64,000 nucleotides of DNA from Cardiobacterium valvarum (GTDB lineage Bacteria; Pseudomonadota; Gammaproteobacteria; Cardiobacteriales; Cardiobacteriaceae): positions 2,588,501 to 2,652,500 of the forward strand of contig NZ_UFUW01000001.1 in the NCBI RefSeq assembly GCF_900460955.1, in the 5' to 3' direction. The translations under genes and the position numbers were made by a program. Under the pieces are notes generated by a model. The model saw nothing but the letters and a program-made list of their open reading frames with translations, searched no databases and was not told the origin of the DNA. Numbering within the stretch: position 1 is the stretch's first letter; each line of letters opens with the position of its first letter. Positions 48,644 through 57,401 of the stretch are shown here, in pieces.

Positions 48644-50104
48644 ATGAGCATCTTCAGCAAACTCTTTGGCCGCAGCGACGAACCGGGCGCCATCCGCCGC
48701 CAGATTGAACAGGCCCGCACACAAAACGACGATGTCACCGTGCGCCGCCTGCTGGAAGGCCTAGCCAAAACCGGCGACGCGAGCGCCCAACGCGAATTGG
48801 GCGATGCCTACCTTGTCGCTACCGCCTACGATAACGCCCGCGTCTGGCTGGAAAAAGCCGCCGCCCAGGGAGATGCCGAAGCACAGCACCAACTCGGCAA
48901 CCTCTACCTGCGCGGACAGGGCGTAGCAAAAAACAGCGCAACTGCCTGTGAATGGCAAGAAAAAGCCGCCGCCCAGGGCTATGCCGCCGCACAAACCTTG
49001 CTCGGCAGCCACTACGCCATCGGCGACGGCGTCGCGCAGGACTACGAGAAAGCGCGGCAGTGGTGGGAAAAAGCCGCCGCCCAACACGATGCGGAAGCAC
49101 AATATCAGCTCGGCCTCCTCTACTTCGGCGGCCTCGGCATCGCGCAGGACTACACCGCCACACGCGAATGGTGCGAACAAGCCGCCGCGCAAGGCAACGC
49201 CGCCGCGCAAAACCTGCTAGGCCGGCTCTATAGCGGCGGCCTCGGCGTCGCGCAAGACCACGCCAAAGCACGCGACTGGTACACCCAGGCGGCTGAACGC
49301 GGCAATGCCGAAGCACAAAGCATCCTCGCCCTCTACTACTACAACGGCGAAGGTGGCGAACAAAACCTCGATAAAGCGCGCACCTGGTTTGAAAAAGCAG
49401 CCGCCCAGGGCGACAGCGACGCCCTGCGCAATCTTGGCATCATCTACGCCGAAGGCGAAGGCGTCGCGCAGGACTACAAAAAAGCCTACGACTACTGGAA
49501 ACAGGCTGCCGCCCAGGGCGATACCGCCGCCCAAAACGGCCTCGCCCAGCTCTACCACGACGGTCTCGGCGTCACCCAGGATTTTGCCCAGGCCTACCAA
49601 TGGTGGAAAACCGCCGCCGAACAAGACAATGCCAACGCGCAAAACCACCTCGCCATCTGCTACCTGCAAGGCGAAGGCGTGAACAAAGACAGCAAAAAAG
49701 CCTGCGAATGGTTTGAAAAAGCCGCTCTGCGCGGACACGTCGTCGCCCAATACGGCCTCGGCATCCTCTACGGCCACAGCGAAGAACTCGACCTGCCGCC
49801 GCAACCCGCCACCGCCCTGCTCTGGCTGGAGAAAGCCGCCGGCGCAGGCCACAGCGGTGCGCAAAATGCCCTCGGCATCCGCTACGCGCGCGGCATCGAT
49901 GTCAACCAGGACTACGGCAAAGCCCGGACCTACTGGGAACAATCCGCCGCCGGCGGCGACCCCGAAGCGCAGACCAACCTCGGCATCCTCTACCGCGAAG
50001 GCCTCGGTGTGACGCTAGACCCTGACATTGCGAAAAGCTGGTTCGAAAAAGCAGCGGCGCAAGGCTTTGCCGCTGCGCAGGAGGCACTGCAAGCCCTGAG
50101 CTGA
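48644..50104 (+). CDS. Sel1-repeat (TPR-like) protein
   Basis: A 486-residue protein made almost wholly of about twelve Sel1-like repeats of 36 residues with the pattern A...LG.LY..G.GV..D...A..W..KAA.QG...AQ. It has no signal peptide, so it is probably cytoplasmic. The N-terminal 45 residues (MSIFSKLFGRSDEPGAIRRQ) are outside the repeats. Such proteins are scaffolds for protein contacts; several are virulence or stress adaptors. The DNA repeats at codon level (GCCGCCCAGGG... motifs) could recombine and vary repeat number. It starts 21 bp after the decayed mmuM. Confidence 0.92.
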   Translation: MSIFSKLFGRSDEPGAIRRQIEQARTQNDDVTVRRLLEGLAKTGDASAQRELGDAYLVATAYDNARVWLEKAAAQGDAEAQHQLGNLYLRGQGVAKNSATACEWQEKAAAQGYAAAQTLLGSHYAIGDGVAQDYEKARQWWEKAAAQHDAEAQYQLGLLYFGGLGIAQDYTATREWCEQAAAQGNAAAQNLLGRLYSGGLGVAQDHAKARDWYTQAAERGNAEAQSILALYYYNGEGGEQNLDKARTWFEKAAAQGDSDALRNLGIIYAEGEGVAQDYKKAYDYWKQAAAQGDTAAQNGLAQLYHDGLGVTQDFAQAYQWWKTAAEQDNANAQNHLAICYLQGEGVNKDSKKACEWFEKAALRGHVVAQYGLGILYGHSEELDLPPQPATALLWLEKAAGAGHSGAQNALGIRYARGIDVNQDYGKARTYWEQSAAGGDPEAQTNLGILYREGLGVTLDPDIAKSWFEKAAAQGFAAAQEALQALS

Positions 50105-50267
50105 AACTGGTAGCCGCTTCCCTGCACCGCCGCCCCTTTCCACAGACATTGCCTCGCTCACTGTGAACAATGTGTAGCACTGTGGCGGAATGGGGTGGCA
50201 AAACCACCGCAAAGAACCAGGGAAGCGGGTATAATTACCATCCGTTAAAAATAACAAAGGCCCCTTC

Positions 50268-50747
50268 ATGAAGCGACTCCTCGCCGCATTCCTCCTCGCT
50301 CACGCCCCCTTTGCCGCCGCCCTCGTCCCGATCAGCGGTGACTGGCAGTGCCAGACCATCAGCTACCAGCAATACGGTAACAACTACCTGGTGTTTATCG
50401 ACAACACCCGCTGGCAGCACAAAGAAGACGGCACCCTGCATGGCGAAGGCACCCTCGAAGTGCGCATCCACAGCAAAGACGCACCGCCTGCCCGCCTGCA
50501 CTTCATCTACGCCTCAGACGGCAACTGGCAGCGCCGCGACGACACCATCCTGATTGAAAGCATCAAGCCACGCCTGACTACTGCGGCCAAAACCGAAGCG
50601 GTGCTGCGCCCGGCGGCAGAAAGCATCGCCCGCGACGTCAACAGCAAACCGCAGCAAACCGTAGCCTCCAACATCATCTTCCTGAACGCGCAACAGCTCA
50701 TTCTCGAGGACCGCGAAAGCCACGACCTCACCCGCTGCCGCCGCTAA
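50268..50747 (+). CDS. unknown exported protein
   Basis: A 159-residue protein with signal peptide MKRLLAAFLLAHAPFAAALV. The mature part has GDWQCQTISYQQYGNNYLVF, WQHKEDGTLHGEGTLEVRI and a C-terminal ILEDRESHDLTRCRR. The two Cys residues (in WQCQ and TRCR) could form a disulfide. The pattern of a small beta-rich domain with G-W-x-C near the start is seen in many exported gammaproteobacterial proteins, but I recognise no family. A TATAAT at 50231-50236 lies about 30 bp upstream of the ATG. Confidence 0.75.
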   Translation: MKRLLAAFLLAHAPFAAALVPISGDWQCQTISYQQYGNNYLVFIDNTRWQHKEDGTLHGEGTLEVRIHSKDAPPARLHFIYASDGNWQRRDDTILIESIKPRLTTAAKTEAVLRPAAESIARDVNSKPQQTVASNIIFLNAQQLILEDRESHDLTRCRR

Positions 50748-50758
50748 TCCGGCACCCC

Positions 50759-50787
50759 AAACCGCCGTCTGACCAACGGCGGTTTTT
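50759..50787 (+). terminator. rho-independent terminator
   Basis: AAACCGCCGT, loop CTGACCA, ACGGCGGTTTTTT after the exported-protein gene. Confidence 0.92.
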
Positions 50788-50872
50788 TATGCCTGCCTTT
50801 GCCAAGCCGCAGTCATACCGCGCCAAGTTACCCGCCTGGCGGCAGGATACCGAATGCCGCTCCCCGTCCGCC

Positions 50873-50878
50873 TATAAT
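50873..50878 (+). promoter_or_regulatory. -10 element for clcA
   Basis: Perfect TATAAT followed by GCGCC, about 30 bp before the ATG at 50909. This supports the shorter start and a short leader without a clear Shine-Dalgarno. Confidence 0.6.
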
Positions 50879-50908
50879 GCGCCCCGTCACCACCATCCCA
50901 CCAACCCC

Positions 50909-52303
50909 ATGCCCGTTCCCGCCAACCGCCGCACCCGCCTGCGCTATTACCTGCACCGCAAACTGCGCCAATCCTCGCGCATCTCGCGCAAAAGCCTGGA
51001 ATTTACCTGCCTGCTCATCGGGGCAGTGCTGGTTGCGCTGGCCTCGCTTACCTTCGCCACCCTCGCCGACTGGGCACTGGAAGCTAATGCCTGGTGGGCA
51101 GGCCACTGGCCGCTCCTGCCGTGGCTCGTGCTGCCGCTCGGCCTCGTCGCCCTGGTGCATCTCACCCGCAAACACGCGCCCTACGTCGCCGGTAGCGGCA
51201 TCCCGCAAGTCATCGCCGCCATCAGCCTGCCGTACAGCATGGATAAAGGACGGCTGGTAGCGTTGCGGCAGACGCTGTGGAAAATCCCGCTCACCTTCCT
51301 CGCCATGTTCATCGGCGCCTCCGTCGGCCGCGAAGGGCCATCGGTGCAGGTTGGCGCGGCGGTGATGCTCGCCTGGGGCGCCTACTGCCGCCGCCACCGC
51401 CTCGCCTTCGGCGGTTTCAGCGCTAACGAACTGATGGCGACCGGCGCGGCAGGTGGTCTCGCTGCCGCCTTCAACGCACCGCTTGCCGGCATCATCTTCG
51501 CCATCGAAGAACTGGGACGCGGCCTGCACCTGCAATGGCAGCGGCGCGTGCTCCTCGGCGTGCTTGCCGCCGGCTTCATCCTCGTTGCCATCAAGGGCAA
51601 CAACCCCTACTTCCCGCGTTACAACGGCACGGGCAGCGCGCCCCTGACCTGGATCATCATCTGCGGCCTGGCCTGCGGCGTCGCAGGCGGTATCTTCGCC
51701 CGCCTGCTCGCCAAAGGACTGACGGGTTACGTCCCCGCCCTGCTGCGTGCACCGCTACGCCGCCACCCGCTCACGGTCGCCTTCGCCCTCGGCCTGCTGC
51801 TCGCAGCCCTCGGCACATACAGCCACGGCCAGACCTATGGTACCGGCTACCACACCGTCGCCAATGCCCTGAACGGTATCGCCCTCGAACCCGTCGGCAC
51901 GGGGCCGGCCAAACTGGGGGCGACCGTCATCACCTATTGGACCGGTATCCCGGGCGGCATCTTCACCCCCGCACTCAGTACCGGCGCGGGGATCGGCAGC
52001 GGCCTGTGGGCACTTTCCGACGGCACCGTCGAACAGGGTCTTATCGCCCTGCTCTGCACCGCCGCTTTTCTCGCCGCCGCGACACAATCACCCGTGACCG
52101 CCAGCGTGGTGGTCATGGAAATGACCGGCAGCCAGCCGCTGTTAATCTGGCTGCTGATGGCGAGCCTCATTGCCTCATGGCTGTCACAACAAATCCAGCC
52201 CAAGCCGTTCTACCACTATTCCGCCGCCCGCTGGCGGGAGCGAATGCTGGCCGATGCGGACAATGCCCGCCTCGCTCGTCCCCAGCATCACAGCGGCGGA
52301 TGA
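50909..52303 (+). CDS. clcA: CLC-family chloride channel/antiporter
   Basis: A 464-residue inner-membrane protein with the three CLC selectivity motifs: GSGIPQV, GREGPSVQ (with the gating Glu) and GGIFTPAL. Two structural halves of about nine helices are visible. E. coli ClcA is a 2 Cl-/1 H+ exchanger used in acid resistance; the same activity is likely but the proton Glu was not verified. I start at 50909 because of the TATAAT just upstream; a longer frame from 50789 would begin before that element. Confidence 0.92.
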   Translation: MPVPANRRTRLRYYLHRKLRQSSRISRKSLEFTCLLIGAVLVALASLTFATLADWALEANAWWAGHWPLLPWLVLPLGLVALVHLTRKHAPYVAGSGIPQVIAAISLPYSMDKGRLVALRQTLWKIPLTFLAMFIGASVGREGPSVQVGAAVMLAWGAYCRRHRLAFGGFSANELMATGAAGGLAAAFNAPLAGIIFAIEELGRGLHLQWQRRVLLGVLAAGFILVAIKGNNPYFPRYNGTGSAPLTWIIICGLACGVAGGIFARLLAKGLTGYVPALLRAPLRRHPLTVAFALGLLLAALGTYSHGQTYGTGYHTVANALNGIALEPVGTGPAKLGATVITYWTGIPGGIFTPALSTGAGIGSGLWALSDGTVEQGLIALLCTAAFLAAATQSPVTASVVVMEMTGSQPLLIWLLMASLIASWLSQQIQPKPFYHYSAARWRERMLADADNARLARPQHHSGG

Positions 52304-52422
52304 GTACCGCGATGACAGGATAAAGGCCGCCCGGCAGGCCGGGAGAAAAACATTTACAACACCAGACCGCTTCGCTACCATGCGCCGCCAATTTCCCTGG
52401 CCCACAACGGATGGTAAAAAAC

Positions 52423-52845
52423 ATGAAAGAATACAAGGCTAAAACCCACTATACCCCCGCCAAGAACGAAGAATACATGAGCGATGCCCAGTTGGCTTAT
52501 TTCACCCAGATACTTGAAGACTGGAAGGCAGATATTCTTTCCGACAGCGACCGCACCAAAGAACACCTGCGTGACGACCGCTCCCCCACCGCTGACCTCA
52601 ACGACCGCGCCACACAGGAAGAAGAATTTTCCTTGGAACTGCGTACCCGCGACCGCGAACGCAAACTGCTGCGCAAAATCGACAACGCCCTGGAACGCAT
52701 CGCCCGCAAAGAATTCGGCTGGTGCGAACGCTGCGGCGAAGAAATCGGCCTGCGCCGCCTGGAAGCCCGCCCCACCGCCGAACTGTGCATTGACTGCAAA
52801 GAAATCGCCGAGCGGCAGGAACGCAACTTCCACGAAGCGCGTTAA
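52423..52845 (+). CDS. dksA: RNA polymerase-binding transcription factor DksA
   Basis: A 140-residue regulator that works with ppGpp at rRNA and amino-acid promoters. The coiled coil contains the tip motif DLNDRATQEEEFSLELRTRD, including the two acidic tip residues and the following helix. The zinc finger is WCERCGEEIGLRRLEARPTA ending in CIDCKEIAE (C-x2-C ... C-x2-C). I start at 52423, after GGATGG; an ATG at 52411 is also in frame. Confidence 0.95.
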   Translation: MKEYKAKTHYTPAKNEEYMSDAQLAYFTQILEDWKADILSDSDRTKEHLRDDRSPTADLNDRATQEEEFSLELRTRDRERKLLRKIDNALERIARKEFGWCERCGEEIGLRRLEARPTAELCIDCKEIAERQERNFHEAR

Positions 52846-52860
52846 TCACCGCTTATCGCC

Positions 52861-52888
52861 AAAGCCCGCTGCTGCTGTGGGCTTTTTT
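52861..52888 (+). terminator. rho-independent terminator after dksA
   Basis: AAAGCCC, loop GCTGCTGCTGT, GGGCTTTTTT. Confidence 0.88.
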
Positions 52889-53186
52889 GTGCCCACTCGC
52901 TGCCGTTTTGCCACGGTTCTCTACAGCCTGATGAGCGGAAGCCTTTCATCACCCTCAAAATCATCTCCCCCGCTTACGGGGCTCGCTAAACCCGCGTTTC
53001 AGCGCGAGAACGTTAGGGTGGAGATGTATCCTTCGTACGCGACAAAAGAGTTCCTCCCCATGCGGGAGGAATCAGAAGGATGGATGGGGACATCCGTGTT
53101 AAGCGTCATGTCCGCCGGACGAGGCCGCCGTTGTCATTGAAGCAAGCGAGACCCTCTGTCCGGGTATTGCCGGTTTGCTGGGAGAT

Positions 53187-53212
53187 GCCGCCAAGCGGGA
53201 TAGTTACGCGGT
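53187..53212. repeat. inverted dispersed repeat near the gph stop
   Basis: CCGCCAAGCGGGATAGTTAC is the complement of the CCCGCTTGGCGG form of the repeat family. Confidence 0.6.
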
Positions 53213-53221
53213 TTTGCTGTT

Positions 53222-53890
53222 TCAGATGCATTCAAGCAGTTGCGCGAACTGGTCGATGAGGTAATCGGCGCGGGTCGCTGGATTGTCGTGCAAGCGGCGG
53301 ATGTCGGCGTAGCCATAGGTAACGGCAGCAACGGGGCAGCCTGCCGCTTTACCGGCAAGGATGTCGTTAGCGGAATCACCGACCATGAGCATCTGCGCCG
53401 GGGCGACACCGAGTGCTTCGGCAGCGGTGATAAGCGGCAGCGGTGCGGGTTTTTTTTCGGGCAGGGTGTCGCCGCCGTAGATGAGGGTGAAGTGTTCGGC
53501 GACATGGAGGTCGGCGAGGAGGCGGCGGGCGAGGGCTTCGTTTTTGTTGGTGATGACGGCGAGCGGCAGCTTGCGTGCGCGCAGGGCGGCAAGGGTCGTG
53601 GCGACGCCATCGTAGAGGCGGCTTGCCACGCAGAGGTGATCGCGGTAGTAGTCGGTGAAGTATTGGTAGGCGGCGGCGTGCTGCGCAGCAGGGGCGTCGC
53701 CCTCGCGCGCCTCAAGCAGGAGGCGGTGCACGAGGCGCGGGATACCGTCGCCGACGTAGCTTTCAATGCGGGAGGTGGGTAGCGGGGCAAGCCCACTGGC
53801 AACGCGGGTGGCATTGGCAGCGGCGGCAAGGTCGGGTAGGGTGTCGCAGAGGGTGCCGTCAAGATCAAAGGCAAGGGCGTGGATGGTCAT
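53222..53890 (-). CDS. gph: phosphoglycolate phosphatase (HAD superfamily)
   Basis: Dephosphorylates 2-phosphoglycolate in the cytoplasm. The 222 residues show HAD motif I in LAFDLDGTLCDTLPDLAAA, motif II VITNKN, the motif III Lys in PEKKPAPLPL, and motif IV MVGDSANDILAGKAAGCPVA. The cap domain lies between residues about 15 and 85. I start at 53890, after GGAGAACACC. A stand-alone gene; the substrate follows from closest resemblance to Gph and could be another sugar phosphate. Confidence 0.88.
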   Translation of the reverse strand: MTIHALAFDLDGTLCDTLPDLAAAANATRVASGLAPLPTSRIESYVGDGIPRLVHRLLLEAREGDAPAAQHAAAYQYFTDYYRDHLCVASRLYDGVATTLAALRARKLPLAVITNKNEALARRLLADLHVAEHFTLIYGGDTLPEKKPAPLPLITAAEALGVAPAQMLMVGDSANDILAGKAAGCPVAAVTYGYADIRRLHDNPATRADYLIDQFAQLLECI

Positions 53891-54149
53891 GGTGTTCTCC
53901 GCTGGGTTTATGGTGTTACTGGCGCTTCTCCCCCGCAAGCGGCGGTGCTGTCATGCTTGGCTAACCCTCTGTCATCATAATTATCTGCGGTCCCGCTGTT
54001 TGCCCTCACCCCTGCCTTTATCTTGCTGCGCAGGCGGCAGGGGACGGCGCGTGCTACGTCAGGGTTTTCATTCGACAGACAGTGGTGGTTAGAGGGGCTT
54101 AGCCGCCCGCAAGCGGGGGAAGATTTTTTGTAAATGCAGGAGCCGGTGG

Positions 54150-55022
54150 TTACGGCGTATCCGCGTGCTGTATCTGGATGTCGTAATGGCGCTGCCAGTT
54201 GCTTTGCGGGGCGAGGCGGATGATGCCCAGTTTGTGTTCGAGTTCGCCATCGTAGTCGGCGCAGTCCATCACCCCCGCCCAGGGTTCGATGCAGATAAAG
54301 GGGGCTTCTTTGTCCGCCGGGGTCCAGATACCGAGGTAGGGCAGGTCGGGATAGCTGATGTTGAGAGCGGGGGTGGGACGCGTGCCGTGCAGGCGGATGG
54401 TGGTCGCTGCCGGGGTATGGTAGATAAGGGCGTCATTGGCAAAAGCGGCGTAGTCAAGCGCGAGGTGGCGTTCGCCGGGATGCGGGGTGAGGTCAAGCAG
54501 GCCGTCGCGCCAGCCGAGGCGGGAGAAATTGGCGCTTTCTATCTGGATGTGGTGGTCGGCAAAGGTTTCGCCGTCGGTCAGCGGCAGGGCAAAGGCGGGG
54601 TGGCCGCCGATGGAGAAGAGCAGGTCTTCTTGTTCAGCCGGGTTGTGCACCTGCCAGCCGACGCGCAGGGCGTCGCCCCGCAGGGTATAGCTGAGGTCGA
54701 GGGTGAAGGCGAAGGGGTAGTGTTCGGCGCTTTCGCCGTCGTCTTCGAGGCGGAAGCTGATGCGGTGTTCGTCGTGGTCAAGCAGGCTGAAGTCACGGTC
54801 GCGTGCGAAGCCGTGCTGCGGCAGGGTGTAGCTGTGGCCGCGATAGCGGTATTCGCCGTTTTTCAGTTTGCCGACGATGGGAAAGAGGATGGGCGCGCGG
54901 CGTTTCCAGTAGCGCGCATCGCCCTGCCAGAGGTATTCGCGCCCGCCGCTGACGAGGGATTGCAGCTCGGCGCCGTGGTTTGAGACGGTAATGGCGAGGT
55001 GTTCGTTTTCCAGTCGGTACAT
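54150..55022 (-). CDS. aldose 1-epimerase-like protein
   Basis: A 290-residue protein of the galactose-mutarotase fold, closest in look to the LacX/YeaD-like proteins. Family segments are SNHGAELQSLVSGGREYLWQ, RAPILFPIVGKLKNGEYRYR, LPQHGFARDRDF, LLFSIGGHPAFALPL, and ICIEPWAGVMDC. The catalytic-type His (GHPAF) and Glu (IEPW) are kept. The sugar substrate is unknown. The upstream 130 bp before brnQ hold both divergent promoters. Confidence 0.88.
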   Translation of the reverse strand: MYRLENEHLAITVSNHGAELQSLVSGGREYLWQGDARYWKRRAPILFPIVGKLKNGEYRYRGHSYTLPQHGFARDRDFSLLDHDEHRISFRLEDDGESAEHYPFAFTLDLSYTLRGDALRVGWQVHNPAEQEDLLFSIGGHPAFALPLTDGETFADHHIQIESANFSRLGWRDGLLDLTPHPGERHLALDYAAFANDALIYHTPAATTIRLHGTRPTPALNISYPDLPYLGIWTPADKEAPFICIEPWAGVMDCADYDGELEHKLGIIRLAPQSNWQRHYDIQIQHADTP

Positions 55023-55155
55023 GGGAATCTCCCGGTATTGCGTTGGCGCGAAGTATAGTGTTTGCGTGGTGTATTGGGAATTGGTGGGACTGGTCGGGAT
55101 TTTTTTTTGTTAATATCCCGCTTCATCGCGCGATAGCGCTTGTTTCGAGGTTTTT

Positions 55156-56499
55156 ATGCGTTCTTTTGATAAATCGGCGTTTTGGGCGACAGGGTTGATG
55201 TTGTTCGCGCTGTTTTTCGGCGCCGGAAATCTGATTTTTCCGGCGATGTTGGGGCAGCAGGCGGGGGAACACGTCTTTGCCGCCATGTTCGGCTTTCTCC
55301 TGACCGGGGTTGGCCTGCCGCTGCTCGGCATTATTTCTGTCGGCTATGCCGGGGTGCGTGATGCGCAGTCGCTGGCCGCGCGTGTTTCGCCCGCTTACGG
55401 GCTGCTGTTCACGCTACTGCTCTATTTGACCATCGGCCCGCTTTTCGCCATGCCGCGCACGGCCACGGTGTCGTTTGAAATCGGCGTGGTGCCATTCATG
55501 CCGCCCGGGACGCCACAGGCAAGGCCGCTCGCGCTCTTTTCGCTGTTTTTCTTTGCGCTCAGTTGCTGGCTGGCGCTGTCGCCGGGGAAACTGGTCAGCC
55601 GCATTGGTAAGGTACTGACGCCTTTACTGCTGTTTTGTATCGCGATTCTGGTCGGCGCAGCGGCACTGTTTCCCAGTGGCGCGTTGCAGGCGGCACATGA
55701 TGCGTATGTGCTGCATCCGGCAACGACGGGCATGATTGACGGCTATAACACAATGGACGGTATCGTCTCGCCGATTTTTGCCGTGATTGTGCTGGAAGCG
55801 GTGCAAGGCTTTGGTGTGCACGGGCGGCGGCAGGTGCTACGCATGGTGGCGTTTTCCGGGCTGCTGGCGGTGTGTTGCCTCGCGCTGGTGTATATCTTCA
55901 TCGCTTATCTTGGTGCGAGCAGCGTCGCCGGCATCGGTTTGCAGAAAAACGGCGCAGCGGTGCTGGCGCAGACGGCGCATTTTTATTTCGGCGGTGCCGG
56001 CAAGGGGCTCTTGGCGGTGATTGTTTTCCTCGCCTGTCTCACCACATCGGTCGGCCTGATTTGCGCCTGCGCTGAGTATTTCAACCGTCTAATGCCGCAG
56101 TTGCCTTATCGCGGCCTTGCGGTGCTGTTTGCAGTGATTGCCTGCGTTTTCGCCAATTATGGTTTAAACGGCATCATCAAGCTGTCGCTGCCGGTCTTGA
56201 TGCTGCTTTATCCGCTGACCATCGTGCTGGTGCTGCTCACTTTCCTGCATCCGCTTTTCGGCGGCAGCCGTCGTGTTTATGTGCTGACGATCGCCGCGAC
56301 CACCGCTGCAGGGCTGCTCGATGCCGCGCGGCAGGCGGTGGGTTTTTCGCCGGAGACAGTCGGGACTATTAGCCGCTGGCTGCCGCTTTTTGAGATTCAG
56401 CTCGGCTGGGTGGTGCCCGCTGCGATTGCGTTCGTGGCCGGTATTATGCTGCGCCGCTTTGGCGGTTCTTCCAAGCAACGTGAGGTAAACAAGTTATGA
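55156..56499 (+). CDS. brnQ: branched-chain amino acid transporter BrnQ
   Basis: A 447-residue cation-coupled symporter for Leu, Ile and Val (LIVCS family) with about twelve membrane segments. Family parts are ALFFGAGNLIFPAMLGQQAG at the N-terminus, RTATVSFEIGVVPFMP, ILVGAAALFPSGALQAAHDA, GFGVHGRRQVLRM, and ACLTTSVGLICACAEYF. Its stop overlaps the start of the aminotransferase gene (ATGA), tying uptake to D-amino-acid metabolism. Confidence 0.93.
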   Translation: MRSFDKSAFWATGLMLFALFFGAGNLIFPAMLGQQAGEHVFAAMFGFLLTGVGLPLLGIISVGYAGVRDAQSLAARVSPAYGLLFTLLLYLTIGPLFAMPRTATVSFEIGVVPFMPPGTPQARPLALFSLFFFALSCWLALSPGKLVSRIGKVLTPLLLFCIAILVGAAALFPSGALQAAHDAYVLHPATTGMIDGYNTMDGIVSPIFAVIVLEAVQGFGVHGRRQVLRMVAFSGLLAVCCLALVYIFIAYLGASSVAGIGLQKNGAAVLAQTAHFYFGGAGKGLLAVIVFLACLTTSVGLICACAEYFNRLMPQLPYRGLAVLFAVIACVFANYGLNGIIKLSLPVLMLLYPLTIVLVLLTFLHPLFGGSRRVYVLTIAATTAAGLLDAARQAVGFSPETVGTISRWLPLFEIQLGWVVPAAIAFVAGIMLRRFGGSSKQREVNKL

Positions 56500-57341
56500 G
56501 TAGAGTGGTGTATGTAAACGGACAATTCCTGCCGGAAGAGGCTGCGACGGTCTCGATTTTTGATCGCGGCTTCTTGATGGCGGACGCGGTCTATGAGGTA
56601 AGCGCTGTGGTGGACAGTAAGCTGGTCGATAACGACGGCCATTTGCGCCGCCTGGAACGCAGCCTCGGCGAGTTGGCGATGCCACTGCCGCTGCCGCTGG
56701 CCGAGCTGGTCGCGGTGGAAGAGCGGCTGATTGCCGAAAATCATCTGCGTGAAGGGGTCGTCTATATGCAGGTGACGCGCGGTAGCGCCGACCGTGATTT
56801 TGTTTACGACCCGGCCATGCGGCCAACCCTGGTGCTTTTCACCCAGGAAAAAGCGATTATTGACGTACCCGCTGCGCAGAAAGGGCTGCGGGTCATAGCG
56901 CACCCAGATATCCGCTGGGGACGGCGCGACATCAAGACGACGCAACTGCTGGCGCAATCGCTGGCGAAGATGGCGGCGAAGGCGGCAGGTTTTGATGATG
57001 CGTGGATGGTCGCGCCGGACGGTTTCGTCACCGAAGGCAGCTCAAATAATGTGTGGATTATCAAGGGCAACACGCTGACGACGCGCCCGGCAACGCATGA
57101 CATCTTGAACGGCATCACCCGTCAGGCGCTCTTTACCCTGTTGCAGGACTGCGGCTTGGTACTGGACGAACGCCCGTTTACGATTGAAGAGGCCAAAGTA
57201 GCGGATGAAGCGCTGATGAGCGCTGCCGGTTCCTTTGTGCTGCCAGTGGTGGAGATTGACGGCGTGAAAATCGGCGACGGCAAACCGGGCAAATTCACCC
57301 GCGCCCTGCGTGAAGGCTATATTGCGCGCCTGCGGGGATGA
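56496..57341 (+). CDS. dat: D-amino acid aminotransferase (class IV, Dat-like)
   Basis: A 281-residue PLP enzyme that interconverts D-alanine and D-glutamate with their keto acids. Class IV features are VNGQFLPEEAATVSIFDRGF, YMQVTRGSADRDF, the PLP-Lys region WGRRDIKTTQLLAQSLAKMA, VTEGSSNNVWII and LNGITRQALFTLL. The YEV start motif and the R-x-H segments differ little from Bacillus Dat; branched-chain IlvE is an alternative but the sequence looks closer to Dat. It overlaps brnQ by 4 bp and is followed by a strong terminator. Confidence 0.88.
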   Translation: MSRVVYVNGQFLPEEAATVSIFDRGFLMADAVYEVSAVVDSKLVDNDGHLRRLERSLGELAMPLPLPLAELVAVEERLIAENHLREGVVYMQVTRGSADRDFVYDPAMRPTLVLFTQEKAIIDVPAAQKGLRVIAHPDIRWGRRDIKTTQLLAQSLAKMAAKAAGFDDAWMVAPDGFVTEGSSNNVWIIKGNTLTTRPATHDILNGITRQALFTLLQDCGLVLDERPFTIEEAKVADEALMSAAGSFVLPVVEIDGVKIGDGKPGKFTRALREGYIARLRG

Positions 57342-57353
57342 TTTCCGCACCCA

Positions 57354-57381
57354 TAAAAAACCCCGCTCAGGCGGGGTTTTT
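57354..57381. terminator. bidirectional rho-independent terminator
   Basis: AAAAAACCCCGC, loop TCAG, GCGGGGTTTTTT between the convergent dat and tyrosine-permease genes. Confidence 0.93.
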
Positions 57382-57401
57382 TATGCCATGACGACGCAGG
57401 A

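Larger units (their letters stand above)
52846..53221. other. 376-bp intergenic region
   Basis: It begins with the dksA terminator, then about 300 bp with no recognisable gene. It contains segments like GTTAGGGTGGAGATGTATCC and TTCGTACGCGAC, which resemble a second class of dispersed intergenic sequence, and ends with an inverted copy of the 25-bp repeat at 53187-53212 close to the gph stop. Confidence 0.6.

Noticed and set aside
50759..50787. Neisserial-type DNA uptake sequence (GCCGTCTGA)
   Set aside because: The match lies in a transcription terminator stem and is not repeated elsewhere in the window.
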